Source: Acidobacteriaceae bacterium KBS 83 (lineage in GTDB: Bacteria > Acidobacteriota > Terriglobia > Terriglobales > Acidobacteriaceae). Taken from it: 64,000 bases of DNA. Positions 10,148 to 19,059 of this stretch are shown here, in pieces. Every line of letters begins with the position of its first letter. Position 1 is the stretch's first letter. The stretch spans positions 310,001 to 374,000 of the forward strand of contig KB906739.1 of assembly GCA_000381585.1 (NCBI GenBank), read 5' to 3'. The notes under the pieces are model-generated. The model did not search any database and was not told where the DNA came from. It was given only the letters and a program-made list of their open reading frames with translations. Both the position numbers and the translations under genes were made by a program.

Positions 10148-11280
10148 CCTCAGCGGTCGAGCATCTCTCGAACCTCATCCGGATCCCTTCGGTTTCTGCG
10201 ATGCCCAATCGCGCTATAACGAACTATGCGGGCACGGTCTTAACAGCTCATGGGTGGACGGTGCGCGAGGACGTGTACACCGATCAATCCGGGATAGAAA
10301 AGGTCAATCTAATCGCAGCTCCGCCCGGCGAGGATATTGGGGCACGTATGGTGGATCTGGCTTTTCTATGCCATACGGACACAGTTCCCTACTCCGAGGA
10401 TTGGCTCGAGGCTCTGCAGCCGATTCGCCGCGGGTCGATGCTGCACGGTTGCGGCGCGTGCGATGTGAAGGGATTTCTGGCGTGCCTTCTAACCGCAGCT
10501 GAAGGAAAGGATGCACCGTGGATCGATGGTCTGCGGATTGTGCTGACCGCAGACGAGGAGATCGGCTGCGTAGGATCGAAGCGGCTGATCGCGACGGATT
10601 CCATGACACCTCGGCGAATTGTTGTGGGAGAGCCGACGTCTCTCCGCGCTGCACGAGCGGGAAAGGGTTATTGTCTCGCACGCGTGACGATCGATGGCCG
10701 AGAGGCTCATAGCGCTCTTCCGGGGCAAGGTGTTTCCGCAATCTACGGAGCAGCCCATCTTGTTTCAGCACTCGAAGAGCTCAGCTTGCAGCTCGCAGAG
10801 GAACGGCATGAGTTCTTCGAGCCTGCCTTCACGACGTTAAATGTGGGTACGATACAAGGCGGCTCCGCAAAGAACATCATTCCCGGACGGGCCGAGCTTC
10901 TCATTGAGTGGAGACCCATCCCGGGTTTTCCGGCGGATCGCATTCCAACCGCGATACGCACGCTGTTGGAAAGGCTGCAGGCGCAATATCCCGGCATGCG
11001 TGGTTCGTTGGTGGTTCTCAGGGAGCAAGGCGGATTCGAGACCATCGCCAACAGTGCACTAGTCAGATCATTGGAGCACTTGACCGGCCAGCCCTCCACT
11101 TCGATTGCATTTGGTTCGGAAGCGAGCACCTGGTCAGCGATAGCAGAAGAGGTGGTCGTGTTTGGGCCTGGAGATATGCGATCGGCGCATAGCGATCGCG
11201 AATGTGTATCGGTCGACGAACTCACCACGGCGGCTCACGCAGTCCGCAGCATGATGCAGGGCTACATCGATACGAGGTAA
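10144..11280 (+). CDS. M20-family deacylase (ArgE/DapE-like), last gene of the hut operon
   Basis: Zinc-dependent amidohydrolase of the ArgE/DapE/ACY1 family. Metal-binding motifs are visible: AFLCHTDTVPY (His-x-Asp), HGCGACDVKGFLA (bridging Asp), VLTADEEIGCVGS (general-base and metal Glu), IVVGEPTSLRA and the C-terminal metal His in FGPGDMRSAHSDRE. The dimerisation insert begins near GREAHSALPGQG. I prefer the TTG start at 10144: GGGAG lies 6 bases upstream and TTGA overlaps the hutF stop. A GTG at 10111 is the alternative. It is annotated by homology as acetylornithine deacetylase-like. Its position after HutF, with no HutG present, suggests that it deformylates N-formyl-L-glutamate (inference). 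Confidence 0.88.
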   Translation: MTSAVEHLSNLIRIPSVSAMPNRAITNYAGTVLTAHGWTVREDVYTDQSGIEKVNLIAAPPGEDIGARMVDLAFLCHTDTVPYSEDWLEALQPIRRGSMLHGCGACDVKGFLACLLTAAEGKDAPWIDGLRIVLTADEEIGCVGSKRLIATDSMTPRRIVVGEPTSLRAARAGKGYCLARVTIDGREAHSALPGQGVSAIYGAAHLVSALEELSLQLAEERHEFFEPAFTTLNVGTIQGGSAKNIIPGRAELLIEWRPIPGFPADRIPTAIRTLLERLQAQYPGMRGSLVVLREQGGFETIANSALVRSLEHLTGQPSTSIAFGSEASTWSAIAEEVVVFGPGDMRSAHSDRECVSVDELTTAAHAVRSMMQGYIDTR

Positions 11281-11318
11281 AGCGACGGAAGAAACGCGGT
11301 GCCTAGACTTCCGCATGA

Positions 11319-11936
11319 TCAGACGCGCTGGAAAAGACAGTACAGAAACTGTTGTTCCTTGGCGGAGGGCGTTGTGTGCCATTCCATCTGGCTATCCGCC
11401 AAACGGAAGGAAGATCCAAATTCCGCTTCGAGAGCCGCTGTATCGTAGCGCGCAGTCTCTAAACCGCTACACCGCATCGGGCCTTCCGGCCCAAACGTGC
11501 TGACTATCAGGTGGCCCTTTTTCTTCACCGAAACTGCGGCCTTTGTGACATAAGAAGCGCGCTGCCCGGGAAGCGTCAGAAAATGGAAGACAGCCCGGTC
11601 ATGCCAAACGTCATAACGGGATGCTGCAATTTCAAATTCGCAGACATCGCCAACAAGCCACTTGATCTGCTCTGCAGGCAGACCTAATCCGCGCTTTTTT
11701 TCTTGTATCGCTAGCTGAGAAATATCAAGAACGCTAATGTCTGTATATCCGCGGAGAATGAGATCATCCGCCAGTGTGGACGTGCCTCCACCTATATCAA
11801 CGACGGCCGCCGAACGGCTGGGCGCCACACGCTCAATAAATGCCAGAGACAATTCCAGGTGTGGCTGATACCAACTTACCTCTGTCGGGCTTTTTGCCGT
11901 ATAAACCTCGTCCCAGTGCTGTCTCTGCCTATTCAC
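11319..11936 (-). CDS. Class I SAM-dependent methyltransferase
   Basis: Small (205-residue) Rossmann-fold methyltransferase of the Methyltransf_25/11 type. The SAM-binding motif I reads VVDIGGGTSTLADDL, motif II ISVLDIS and the post-II acidic turn WLVGDVCEF. HDRAVFHFL continues the fold. The N-terminus HWDEVYTAKSPTEVSWYQPH resembles thiol or tellurite-resistance-type small methyltransferases. The start is a GTG at 11936, since no upstream ATG is available. It converges on the hut operon and has no obvious partner. The substrate cannot be told. Confidence 0.82.
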   Translation of the reverse strand: MNRQRQHWDEVYTAKSPTEVSWYQPHLELSLAFIERVAPSRSAAVVDIGGGTSTLADDLILRGYTDISVLDISQLAIQEKKRGLGLPAEQIKWLVGDVCEFEIAASRYDVWHDRAVFHFLTLPGQRASYVTKAAVSVKKKGHLIVSTFGPEGPMRCSGLETARYDTAALEAEFGSSFRLADSQMEWHTTPSAKEQQFLYCLFQRV

Positions 11937-11985
11937 AAAGGGTAGTCTACCCTTCAGGGCTGGGAGAACGCAGGAGCCGCATGGC

Positions 11986-13494
11986 CTACAGATAATCGAA
12001 CAAGGTCATGAAGCCGAAGTCCATGTGGAGCTGTTGATGGCAGTGAAAGAGTGTCATCCCAGGATTGTTGGCCACAAAATCGATCTCCGCTTCCTGATAG
12101 CCACCGAGCATTAATACGTCTTTCATCAGCCCTGCCATTGGCGCGCCGGCATAGCGAGTCAACTCAAAAGTGTGCCGGTGCAGATGAATAGGATGAATAT
12201 CATCGCTGGCGTTGCGCATTTTGATCCGGTATCGTTTGCCCTGTTTCAAATGATGAGAAGGCGTCGCCATCATTTGGGTATCCGGGTACGCAACGCCATT
12301 GATCGTCCACCGGTTGAAGCCGGCATCTGCGGCATTGTCTTTAGCAAATGTCATTTCAAGGATCTCATCGGGAGCAGGCGCTGAAGCTCCCGCCTTCGCA
12401 AAGCTTGCATAATCCCACCGGAAATGCGGCGGCGCTACCCATTGCGGTTTGCCACTGCGATCTCCATACTCGACGACGATTCCCATCCCGTGACTGCGAT
12501 CGTCGTCGGCAAGATCGCCGAGTACCCAGACCCCGGGATGGTTCATTTCCACGATCGCAGATATACGTTCAGCGGTTCCAATCCACAAGACAGGAACTCT
12601 CGCAGGTGTAGGCACAGAATTGCCATCCATAGCAACAACCTCAAAGGAATGCCCTGGCAATGCGAGGCTGCGTATCTCTGTCGCACTACCGTTCAGCACA
12701 TGGAAAAGAACACGTTCGCCTTGCTTCACTCGGATCGGTTCGCCGTGACCAAGCATTTTTCCATTGATGGTGAATGAACCGTAGCCTACTTCGAAGCCAT
12801 GCGGCATTCCCTTTGCCAGAGAAACCTTCATTGCCGACTCGCCACGCTCCTTCAGATCAGAAACGGTTGAAGATGGCGATAGGAAATCCTGCGCCATATC
12901 ACCTCCCCGACTGAAAGTTGGCTCAAACTCCTTCAATACAAGGAAGACTTCGCGGTCGTAATTGCCCGGTTCGTGCGATGACTCGATATATACGGGCCCT
13001 ACTTGGCCGCTGTACTGGCCCGCGTTCAGGTTCGCTCCCGCGCGGGCATGGGTGTGGTAAAAGCGAAACCCGGCCGGACGCGGAGTGAACGTGATGCGAC
13101 GCATGCCATGTGAAGGAACGAAAGGTGTTCCTTCCTCCGCGGCGCCGTCGACATCACTGGGCACGACTTGACCGTGCCAATGCAACTGCTCCGGCGTATC
13201 CGTATCGTTATAGATCGCGACGGTGATCTGCTGGCCTTCTTTGAAGCGAAGCAAGGGACCCGGGAAATTGCCACCGTAGGTAGTCGTAGAAAGAATGCGA
13301 TTCGGCGCAATTTCGACCGCGGCCACCGCAATGTGTAGAGTGTAGTCAGCCGGTTCGGCTTCTTTGCCGACAACATCGGTTTGTGAGGCCGGCCGCGACG
13401 CCGTACGAGAACAGCCTGCTGAAACAAGAGATGTAGCTGTTGCCGCGCCTGCAGCTTTGAGAAATGCCCTGCGAGAGAATGAGTCGCGGATCAT
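11986..13494 (-). CDS. Tat-exported multicopper oxidase
   Basis: Laccase-like multicopper oxidase acting in the periplasm, either on Cu(I) or on phenolics. The Tat signal is visible at the start (SRRAFLKAAGAATATSLVSAGC; the Cys could be a lipobox). All four copper motifs are present: QLHWHGQ and YHTHAR in the first cupredoxin domain, HPIHLHRHTFEL and LFHCHQQLHMDFGFM in the last. The Met of the final motif fits a type-1 copper ligand. I chose the ATG at 13494, which has GGAGGAG 6 bases upstream, over a GTG-type extension to 13605. Length is 502 residues. A minus-strand cobalamin riboswitch lies about 470 bp upstream with no intact gene between them. Confidence 0.9.
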   Translation of the reverse strand: MIRDSFSRRAFLKAAGAATATSLVSAGCSRTASRPASQTDVVGKEAEPADYTLHIAVAAVEIAPNRILSTTTYGGNFPGPLLRFKEGQQITVAIYNDTDTPEQLHWHGQVVPSDVDGAAEEGTPFVPSHGMRRITFTPRPAGFRFYHTHARAGANLNAGQYSGQVGPVYIESSHEPGNYDREVFLVLKEFEPTFSRGGDMAQDFLSPSSTVSDLKERGESAMKVSLAKGMPHGFEVGYGSFTINGKMLGHGEPIRVKQGERVLFHVLNGSATEIRSLALPGHSFEVVAMDGNSVPTPARVPVLWIGTAERISAIVEMNHPGVWVLGDLADDDRSHGMGIVVEYGDRSGKPQWVAPPHFRWDYASFAKAGASAPAPDEILEMTFAKDNAADAGFNRWTINGVAYPDTQMMATPSHHLKQGKRYRIKMRNASDDIHPIHLHRHTFELTRYAGAPMAGLMKDVLMLGGYQEAEIDFVANNPGMTLFHCHQQLHMDFGFMTLFDYL

Positions 13495-13959
13495 CGTATT
13501 CTCCTCCGTCGGCGAGAGAGCCGCCTCGGCTCCCATCAGGTCGTCGAAAAGCAAGGTTACCCCGAGAGCGATGAAAAACTGAAAGTGCCAGTTGGCGCGC
13601 CCCAAGCAGAGCGTCTCTGCGCTATTGCGACCAGCGGCGATCTCAGTCGCAGAACAGAGAGAACAATCGCATGGCTCGGGCCAACTCCGCGAAGCCAGTG
13701 CACGGCGGGAACTTCCGTGTCGTCGGGTCTGTGCCCGTGGTGTTCGCTGAGGACTCGGGGATTATGCGACAGTTGAAAATCATCGTTGCCGATCGTCGGA
13801 CAATTCGGCGCGCAACTCTTACCCTCGATTAGAACCACCTAATGCGCAGGCTAGCTCCGCCTGAGTGAAAGAGCCGCAGGCAGAAGATGCAGTGGCCACC
13901 GGTCCAGTGCACGAGAACGGTCTCTTCAACGCATCCATGGTCAGCGTCCAGCCCTTCCA
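13495..13959. other. Gap between multicopper oxidase and minus-strand riboswitch, no intact gene
   Basis: Both strands were read. The minus strand has short open stretches in all three frames, one of them giving EVPAVHWLRGVGPSHAIVL near 13680 and another the hydrophobic FFIALGVTLLF just before the oxidase start. None has a ribosome-binding site or a family I can name. This could be a decayed riboswitch-controlled gene or a long untranslated leader. Confidence 0.4.
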
Positions 13960-14130
13960 TCGTGGTGGCCTCAGGCCGGTCTTCGGACTTTGGGTGACCT
14001 ACTCTGTTGCCGCTTTCCATCTCCATCGAGACAGTGCGATGGCTCGCGCCGTGCGACGTTTCGTTCCCATTACCCCTGCGGGACAGCGCTGGATTCTCAC
14101 CAGCCTTCCCGATTAACTAAACCCTAATCA
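13960..14130 (-). promoter_or_regulatory. Cobalamin riboswitch, minus strand, without an adjacent intact gene
   Basis: Reading the minus strand from about 14113, the core GGGAAGGCTGGTGAGAATCC, then GCGCTGTCCCGC and GGGTAA, follow the cobalamin-aptamer consensus. The B12 box AAGTCCGAAGACCGGCC lies at 13974-13990 in the correct order and spacing. The first minus-strand coding sequence downstream is the multicopper oxidase, whose ATG is about 470 bp away. The 5' and 3' limits are approximate because the closing helix P1 was only judged by eye. Confidence 0.85.
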
Positions 14131-14261
14131 GGGCTTGACCTGCACCCGCTCAATCTACATGTGGGGCACACTTCGTTACGGAATGCGGTTGTTTTATCGC
14201 ACCTCAGCGTCTGGCGGATATCCACAAGTCGTAGCCATTGCAATTATTCGGAGCCCAAGAT

Positions 14262-14445
14262 ATGGTAGGCGAGTTCCTCGGTCCCTCTAGTTGAGGGTGA
14301 AACGGGAATCCGGTGAAAGTCCGGAACTGCCCCGCAGCGGTAAGCAGGTACGAACGCCAAGTTTGACACTGAGCCTGGTAGCTCGGGAAGTCTGGCAAGT
14401 AGGGTTGAGCCTGTAAGTCCGAAGACCTGCCTGGGAAATATTCGC
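14262..14445 (+). promoter_or_regulatory. Cobalamin riboswitch of the nrdAB operon
   Basis: Adenosylcobalamin-binding aptamer in the nrdA leader. The core ACGGGAATCCGGTGAAAGTC, then GGAACTGCCCCGC and CGGTAA, runs from about 14302 to 14343. The conserved GAGCCTGGTAGCTCGGGAAG stretch follows, and the B12 box AAGTCCGAAGACCTGCC is at 14415-14431. nrdA starts 114 bp after the B12 box. By analogy with known cobalamin-controlled class I reductases, B12 binding should switch the operon off when a B12-dependent reductase can work (inference). Ends are approximate. Confidence 0.95.
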
Positions 14446-14448
14446 TGA

Positions 14449-14466
14449 CGCCTCCGAGGGGAGGCG
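14449..14466 (+). promoter_or_regulatory. Hairpin between cobalamin aptamer and nrdA, possible expression platform
   Basis: CGCCTCC, loop GAGG, GGAGGCG forms a perfect 7-bp stem 18 bases after the B12 box. No U-tract follows, so it does not look like a simple terminator. The loop and 3' arm carry GGAGG-like sequence. It may pair alternatively with the aptamer or with the leader near the nrdA ribosome-binding site at 14531-14537. Confidence 0.45.
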
Positions 14467-14545
14467 AGGTGGCAGAGACGCGTCTTCGATCTCGAAGTGT
14501 CCCTGTTTCCCCGCATCGCTTTCTGAGGCCAAAGGAGATTCTTCG

Positions 14546-17401
14546 ATGGCCACTCAGACCCACAGTTTTGACACCGTTTCCCTGATTCCACCGGCTGGAC
14601 ATGGCAATGGCCATGGCCTTTCTCAGCAACGTCAGCCGGGACTTCAGGTCATCCGGCGAAACGGTTCCTTTTCACCCTTCGACACCAGCAAAATCAGCGT
14701 CGCAATTACCAAAGCCTTTGTCGCGGTCGAAGGGACCGAGGCAACAGCATCCCGACGCATTCGGGAGGCGGTGGAAGTGCTTACGCACCAGATCGTTGAG
14801 GCGCTGAGCCGCCGCTCCGAGCCGGGACGGCCCATGCACATCGAGGACATTCAGGACCAGGTAGAGCTTGCTCTAATGCGCAGCGGAGAGCACAAGGTGG
14901 CACGCGCCTACGTGCTCTATCGGGAAGAGCGTGCACAGGAGCGTCGTAGACGCGAAGAGCGGACGCCCGCAACTTCGCAGCCCCAGCTTCATGTGCGCCT
15001 CCAGGATGGACAGGTCGAGCCATTGGACGAGGCGCGATTGCTCCAGGATATTGCTGCCGCTTGCGCTGGACTCGATGGAGTCTCTGCCGACGCAGTCATG
15101 GCTGAGGTCCGCCGGAATCTCTATGACGGTATCCTCCTGCACGAGCTTGGCCTCGTCCAGACCATGGCGGCACGGTCTCTTGTGGAACAGGACCCAAACT
15201 ACGCTTACGTCAGCGCGAGACTCCTGCTGAATATCGTGCGCGAGGAGGCTCTAGCGCTTGTGTTTCCCAATGAGACCTCGACCTCCCAGAGTGATAGCAA
15301 ACCGGACTACAAGGAGTACTTTCCTGAATTTGTCCGACGCGGTATCGAGTTGCGGATATTGGACCGGGAACTTGGGAATTTTGATCTAAACCGGCTGGCG
15401 GCTGCTTTGAAACCGGAGCGCGACCGCAACTTCCAGTTCCTTGGGCTGCAAACTCTCTATGACCGATACTTCCTGCATAAAGATGGCGTTCGCTACGAGC
15501 TGCCGCAGGCGTTTTTTATGCGGGTGTCGATGGGACTTGCTCTCCGGGAGATCGACCGAAATGCGACGGCGATCGAATTCTACGAGCTTCTCTCCTCCTT
15601 CGATTTCATGTGCTCCACGCCAACCCTCTTTAATGCGGGGACATTGCGCCCTCAGCTCTCGTCCTGCTTTCTCACAACGATTTCGGACGATCTGGACGGG
15701 ATATTCAAGGCGATCAGGGACAACGCGCTGCTCTCGAAATATGCGGGCGGTCTCGGGAACGACTGGAGTGGCGTACGAGGTCTGGGTGCGCATATACGCG
15801 GAACGAACGGTCAATCACAGGGCGTTGTTCCCTTCCTCAAGGTTGCCAATGATACCGCCATCGCGGTGAATCAGGGCGGAAAGCGTAAGGGCGCTGTCTG
15901 CGGATACCTGGAGACATGGCATATCGACATCGAAGAATTCCTCGACCTGCGCAAGAACACAGGCGATGATCGTCGTCGCACCCATGATATGAACACGGCC
16001 AACTGGGTGCCCGATCTTTTCATGGAAAGGGTAGAGAAAGACGGGAGCTGGACGCTATTCTCCCCCGACGAGGTGCCTGACCTTCACGACCTCTATGGAC
16101 ACGCGTTCGCCGAGCGTTATGCATTCTATGAGGCGAAGTCTCAGCGGGGAGAACTGAAAGTCGCGCGCACGGTTCGTGCTGTCGATCTGTGGCGCAAGAT
16201 GCTCACGATGCTGTTCGAGACCGGGCATCCATGGATTACCTTCAAAGACCCCTGCAACCTCCGCTCGCCGCAGCAGCACGCCGGTGTTGTTCACTCTTCT
16301 AACCTCTGCACAGAAATTACGTTGAACACAAGTCAACGTGAGATCGCCGTCTGCAACCTCGGCTCAATCAATCTCGCGAACCACGTCACCGAGGACGGTA
16401 TCGACCAGGATCGGCTAAAGAAGACCGTCACGACAGCCATGCGAATGCTCGACAACGTGATTGACGTCAACTTCTACACAGTGCCCGAAGCACGCTACTC
16501 GAACCTTCGTCACCGTCCCGTGGGGCTCGGCATCATGGGTTATCAGGATGCGCTCTATGCGTTGCGCATTCCGTATGCCTCGCAGGAGGCAGTGCGATTT
16601 GCAGACGAGAGTATGGAAATTATCAGCTTCCACGCCATCTCCGCATCGGTTGATCTTGCGGCAGAGCGTGGGCGTTATGCCACGTTTGAAGGTTCGCTCT
16701 GGAGCAAGGGAATTCTTCCTATCGATTCCATCGAACTGCTGCAGGACAGCCGAAACGACACATTGATGCTCGATCGTTCGTCCAAACTCGACTGGGCCGG
16801 ACTGCGCGGACGAGTCCAGACGATCGGTATGCGCAACTCCAACACAATGGCGATTGCACCCACCGCAACCATCTCCAACATCTGCGGTGTCACACAGTCG
16901 ATTGAGCCGACCTATCAGAACCTGTTTGCGAAGTCGAACATGTCGGGTGACTTTACGGTCGTCAACGCGGCGTTGGTTCGCGACCTCAAAAACCGCGGCC
17001 TTTGGGACGAGGTGACGGTGAGTGATCTTAAATACTTCGATGGCTCGCTTGGCCCGATCGATCGCGTTCCGGACGACCTGAAGCAGCTCTACGCCACATC
17101 ATTCGAGATTGAACCGACATGGTTGATTCAGGCAGCGGCTCGGCGTCAGAAATGGATCGACCAGGCGCAGTCCCTGAACCTGTACATCGCGCAGCCGAGC
17201 GGTAAGAAACTCGACAGTCTCTACCGCGAGGCATGGCACGCGGGCTTGAAGACGACCTACTATCTTCGGTCTCGCAGCGCAACACACGTGGAGAAGTCCA
17301 CGCTGAAACGGACCGATGGAAGGCTGAATGCAGTCTCGCTTGATGCGGCAGCGCCGCAAGCCTGTGCAATCAACGATCCCACCTGTGAAGCATGCCAGTA
17401 G
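14546..17401 (+). CDS. nrdA: Ribonucleoside-diphosphate reductase, class I alpha subunit
   Basis: Catalytic subunit that reduces ribonucleotides to deoxyribonucleotides. The start has AAAGGAG 8 bases upstream. The 951-residue protein begins with two ATP-cone-like modules ([17 protein letters not shown] and [17 protein letters not shown]), which mediate allosteric control. The ten-stranded barrel follows. Active-site residues are C374 in LSSCFL and C603 in AVCNLGSI (redox pair), C588 (thiyl), N586 and E590 in NLCTEI. The C-terminal CEAC supplies the shuttle cysteines. A cobalamin riboswitch precedes it, and it overlaps or nearly overlaps nrdB. The repeated cones resemble those of chlamydial NrdA, the partner of Mn/Fe NrdB. 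Confidence 0.96.
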   Translation: MATQTHSFDTVSLIPPAGHGNGHGLSQQRQPGLQVIRRNGSFSPFDTSKISVAITKAFVAVEGTEATASRRIREAVEVLTHQIVEALSRRSEPGRPMHIEDIQDQVELALMRSGEHKVARAYVLYREERAQERRRREERTPATSQPQLHVRLQDGQVEPLDEARLLQDIAAACAGLDGVSADAVMAEVRRNLYDGILLHELGLVQTMAARSLVEQDPNYAYVSARLLLNIVREEALALVFPNETSTSQSDSKPDYKEYFPEFVRRGIELRILDRELGNFDLNRLAAALKPERDRNFQFLGLQTLYDRYFLHKDGVRYELPQAFFMRVSMGLALREIDRNATAIEFYELLSSFDFMCSTPTLFNAGTLRPQLSSCFLTTISDDLDGIFKAIRDNALLSKYAGGLGNDWSGVRGLGAHIRGTNGQSQGVVPFLKVANDTAIAVNQGGKRKGAVCGYLETWHIDIEEFLDLRKNTGDDRRRTHDMNTANWVPDLFMERVEKDGSWTLFSPDEVPDLHDLYGHAFAERYAFYEAKSQRGELKVARTVRAVDLWRKMLTMLFETGHPWITFKDPCNLRSPQQHAGVVHSSNLCTEITLNTSQREIAVCNLGSINLANHVTEDGIDQDRLKKTVTTAMRMLDNVIDVNFYTVPEARYSNLRHRPVGLGIMGYQDALYALRIPYASQEAVRFADESMEIISFHAISASVDLAAERGRYATFEGSLWSKGILPIDSIELLQDSRNDTLMLDRSSKLDWAGLRGRVQTIGMRNSNTMAIAPTATISNICGVTQSIEPTYQNLFAKSNMSGDFTVVNAALVRDLKNRGLWDEVTVSDLKYFDGSLGPIDRVPDDLKQLYATSFEIEPTWLIQAAARRQKWIDQAQSLNLYIAQPSGKKLDSLYREAWHAGLKTTYYLRSRSATHVEKSTLKRTDGRLNAVSLDAAAPQACAINDPTCEACQ

Positions 17402-17427
17402 ATATTGCAATGAAAAAGGGAGAGCCG

Positions 17428-18558
17428 ATGCTTGATCGGAGTGAAACAATCAATGAGAGTCCGTGCGAGTTGGTGCTGACTTCACCTCCGGTACGAGAAG
17501 ATTCCGACGCCAGTGGTTTGGGCAAGATCGCGCGCGGAGCGACCCGCGTTCGCGTCGATGACAAAGCCATGATCAACTGTCGTGCGGACGTGAACCAACT
17601 TCTGCCGCTCAAGTATCGCTGGGCGTGGGAGAAATACCTGTCCGGTTGCAACAACCACTGGATGCCAACGGAGATTTCCATGCAGGCCGATATCGGTCTA
17701 TGGAAGAGTTCCGACGGTCTCACAGCGGGCGAACGGCTGGTGATCAAAAGGAATCTCGGCTTCTTCGCTGCCTCGGAATCGTTGGTGGCGAACAATATCG
17801 TGCTCGCAATCTACCGCCATCTGACAAATCCTGAGTGCCGCCAGTATCTACTTCGGCAAGCGTTTGAAGAGGCCGTTCATACCCACACCTTTCAGTACAT
17901 CGTAGAAAGTCTCGGTCTCGATGAGGGTGAACTCTTCAACATGTATCGTGAGGTTCCATCCATCACTGAAAAGGCCGCGTGGGCGATCCAATATACGCAG
18001 AACCTGAGCGATCCGTCGTTTACTACGGGATCGGTCGCAGCAAACCGCGCGTTCCTGCGCGACCTCATCGCCTTTTATGTTGTCTTCGAGGGTATTTGGT
18101 TCTACACCGGCTTCGTTCAGATCCTTTCGATGGGTCGCCGCAATAAGATGATCGGCATCGCGGAACAGTACCAATACATCCTGCGCGACGAGTCGATTCA
18201 TCTGAACTTCGGTATCGATGTCATCAACCAGATCAAGATTGAAAACCCTCGTCTGTGGAACGATACATTCCAGCAGGAAGTCCGAGGGATGCTCCAAAAG
18301 GCTGCTGAACTCGAAGCAGCATATGGGCACGACACCATGCCAAATGGTTTTCTCGGCCTGAGCGCCGGGTTGTGCGAGCAGTACATGCACTTCATCGCCA
18401 ATCGCAGATGCTTGCAGTTGGGGCTTGAGCAGGTTTTTCCATCATGCGACAATCCATTTCCCTGGATGTCCGAAGCGATGGACTTGAGGAAGGAAAAGAA
18501 CTTTTTTGAGACGCGAGTCACCGAATACCAGAACGGTGGATCATTGGCCTGGGATTAG
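17428..18558 (+). CDS. nrdB: Ribonucleotide reductase beta subunit, class Ic (Chlamydia-type R2c)
   Basis: Ferritin-like R2 subunit that generates the oxidant for NrdA. I chose the ATG at 17428, preceded by AAGGGAGAG; ATGs at 17392 and 17410 are alternatives. Metal ligands in this numbering are E117 (ESLVANN), E148 and H151 (EEAVH), E221 (FEGIWFY), E255 and H258 (RDESIH). The position of the radical Tyr is F155 (HTHTF). In Chlamydia trachomatis R2 the corresponding residues are E89, E120, H123, E193, E227, H230 and F127, and a single offset aligns all of them. That pattern defines class Ic enzymes with a Mn(IV)/Fe(III) cofactor (family knowledge). The C-terminus ([22 protein letters not shown]) is also of this type. 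Confidence 0.95.
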   Translation: MLDRSETINESPCELVLTSPPVREDSDASGLGKIARGATRVRVDDKAMINCRADVNQLLPLKYRWAWEKYLSGCNNHWMPTEISMQADIGLWKSSDGLTAGERLVIKRNLGFFAASESLVANNIVLAIYRHLTNPECRQYLLRQAFEEAVHTHTFQYIVESLGLDEGELFNMYREVPSITEKAAWAIQYTQNLSDPSFTTGSVAANRAFLRDLIAFYVVFEGIWFYTGFVQILSMGRRNKMIGIAEQYQYILRDESIHLNFGIDVINQIKIENPRLWNDTFQQEVRGMLQKAAELEAAYGHDTMPNGFLGLSAGLCEQYMHFIANRRCLQLGLEQVFPSCDNPFPWMSEAMDLRKEKNFFETRVTEYQNGGSLAWD

Positions 18559-19059
18559 GCGATCAGGTGGAGTTTGTCATGTTGTTGCCCGTGGATAGCG
18601 GAGCATGATTCGGAATCTACCTTCCATTCGCACTCTTCTTTATTCCAAACGGATGAAATGGAGGCTGCCCGCTTGAGATCGACCAACGACTCACTTCTCA
18701 GCGGATCCCAATAGGGCAATGCACTCATTGATAAACAAAAGTCGAGATCGGTCCTGAAAAATGCGCTGCCCGTCACTTAACTCCTGGATCGTCGGCTGCT
18801 TTTGCCCAATCCGATAATGTCAGAGTTACCTGTAGCTCGGAGCAAGCGGGATGTGGGAATGAGGTTGATGGCGCGACGGCATAATCCGCGGCTGTTGATG
18901 CAGGTGCTCTTGGTGGCGATCTGCAGACCAAGGTTCAATGAGTGATTTGGCCTGATGTCAACAATTGAGACCTCTCGAATTTCGGTTTGCCCGTTATCCG
19001 CGCGCCCGCACCAGAGCCACCTCACTTACCGCAGGACCCTCGAACTCCTGCGGCCGCCG
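18559..19059. other. Gap after nrdB, no convincing gene
   Basis: The region between convergent nrdB and the GH2 gene holds only short open frames. One minus-strand frame at 18559-18728 (from an internal ATG, MSALPYWDPLRSES) looks mildly protein-like but has no ribosome-binding site and no family I recognise. A 42-codon plus-strand frame begins near 18818. No clear terminator hairpin with a U-tract was seen. Confidence 0.3.

Noticed and set aside
13557-13838. Possible 93-residue gene downstream of the minus-strand riboswitch
   Set aside because: No ribosome-binding site, no recognised family, and it runs into the oxidase leader. Kept only as part of the unresolved gap.
18555-18776. Possible 73-residue minus-strand protein after nrdB
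   Set aside because: GTG start without a Shine-Dalgarno sequence and no family resemblance; too weak for a gene call.
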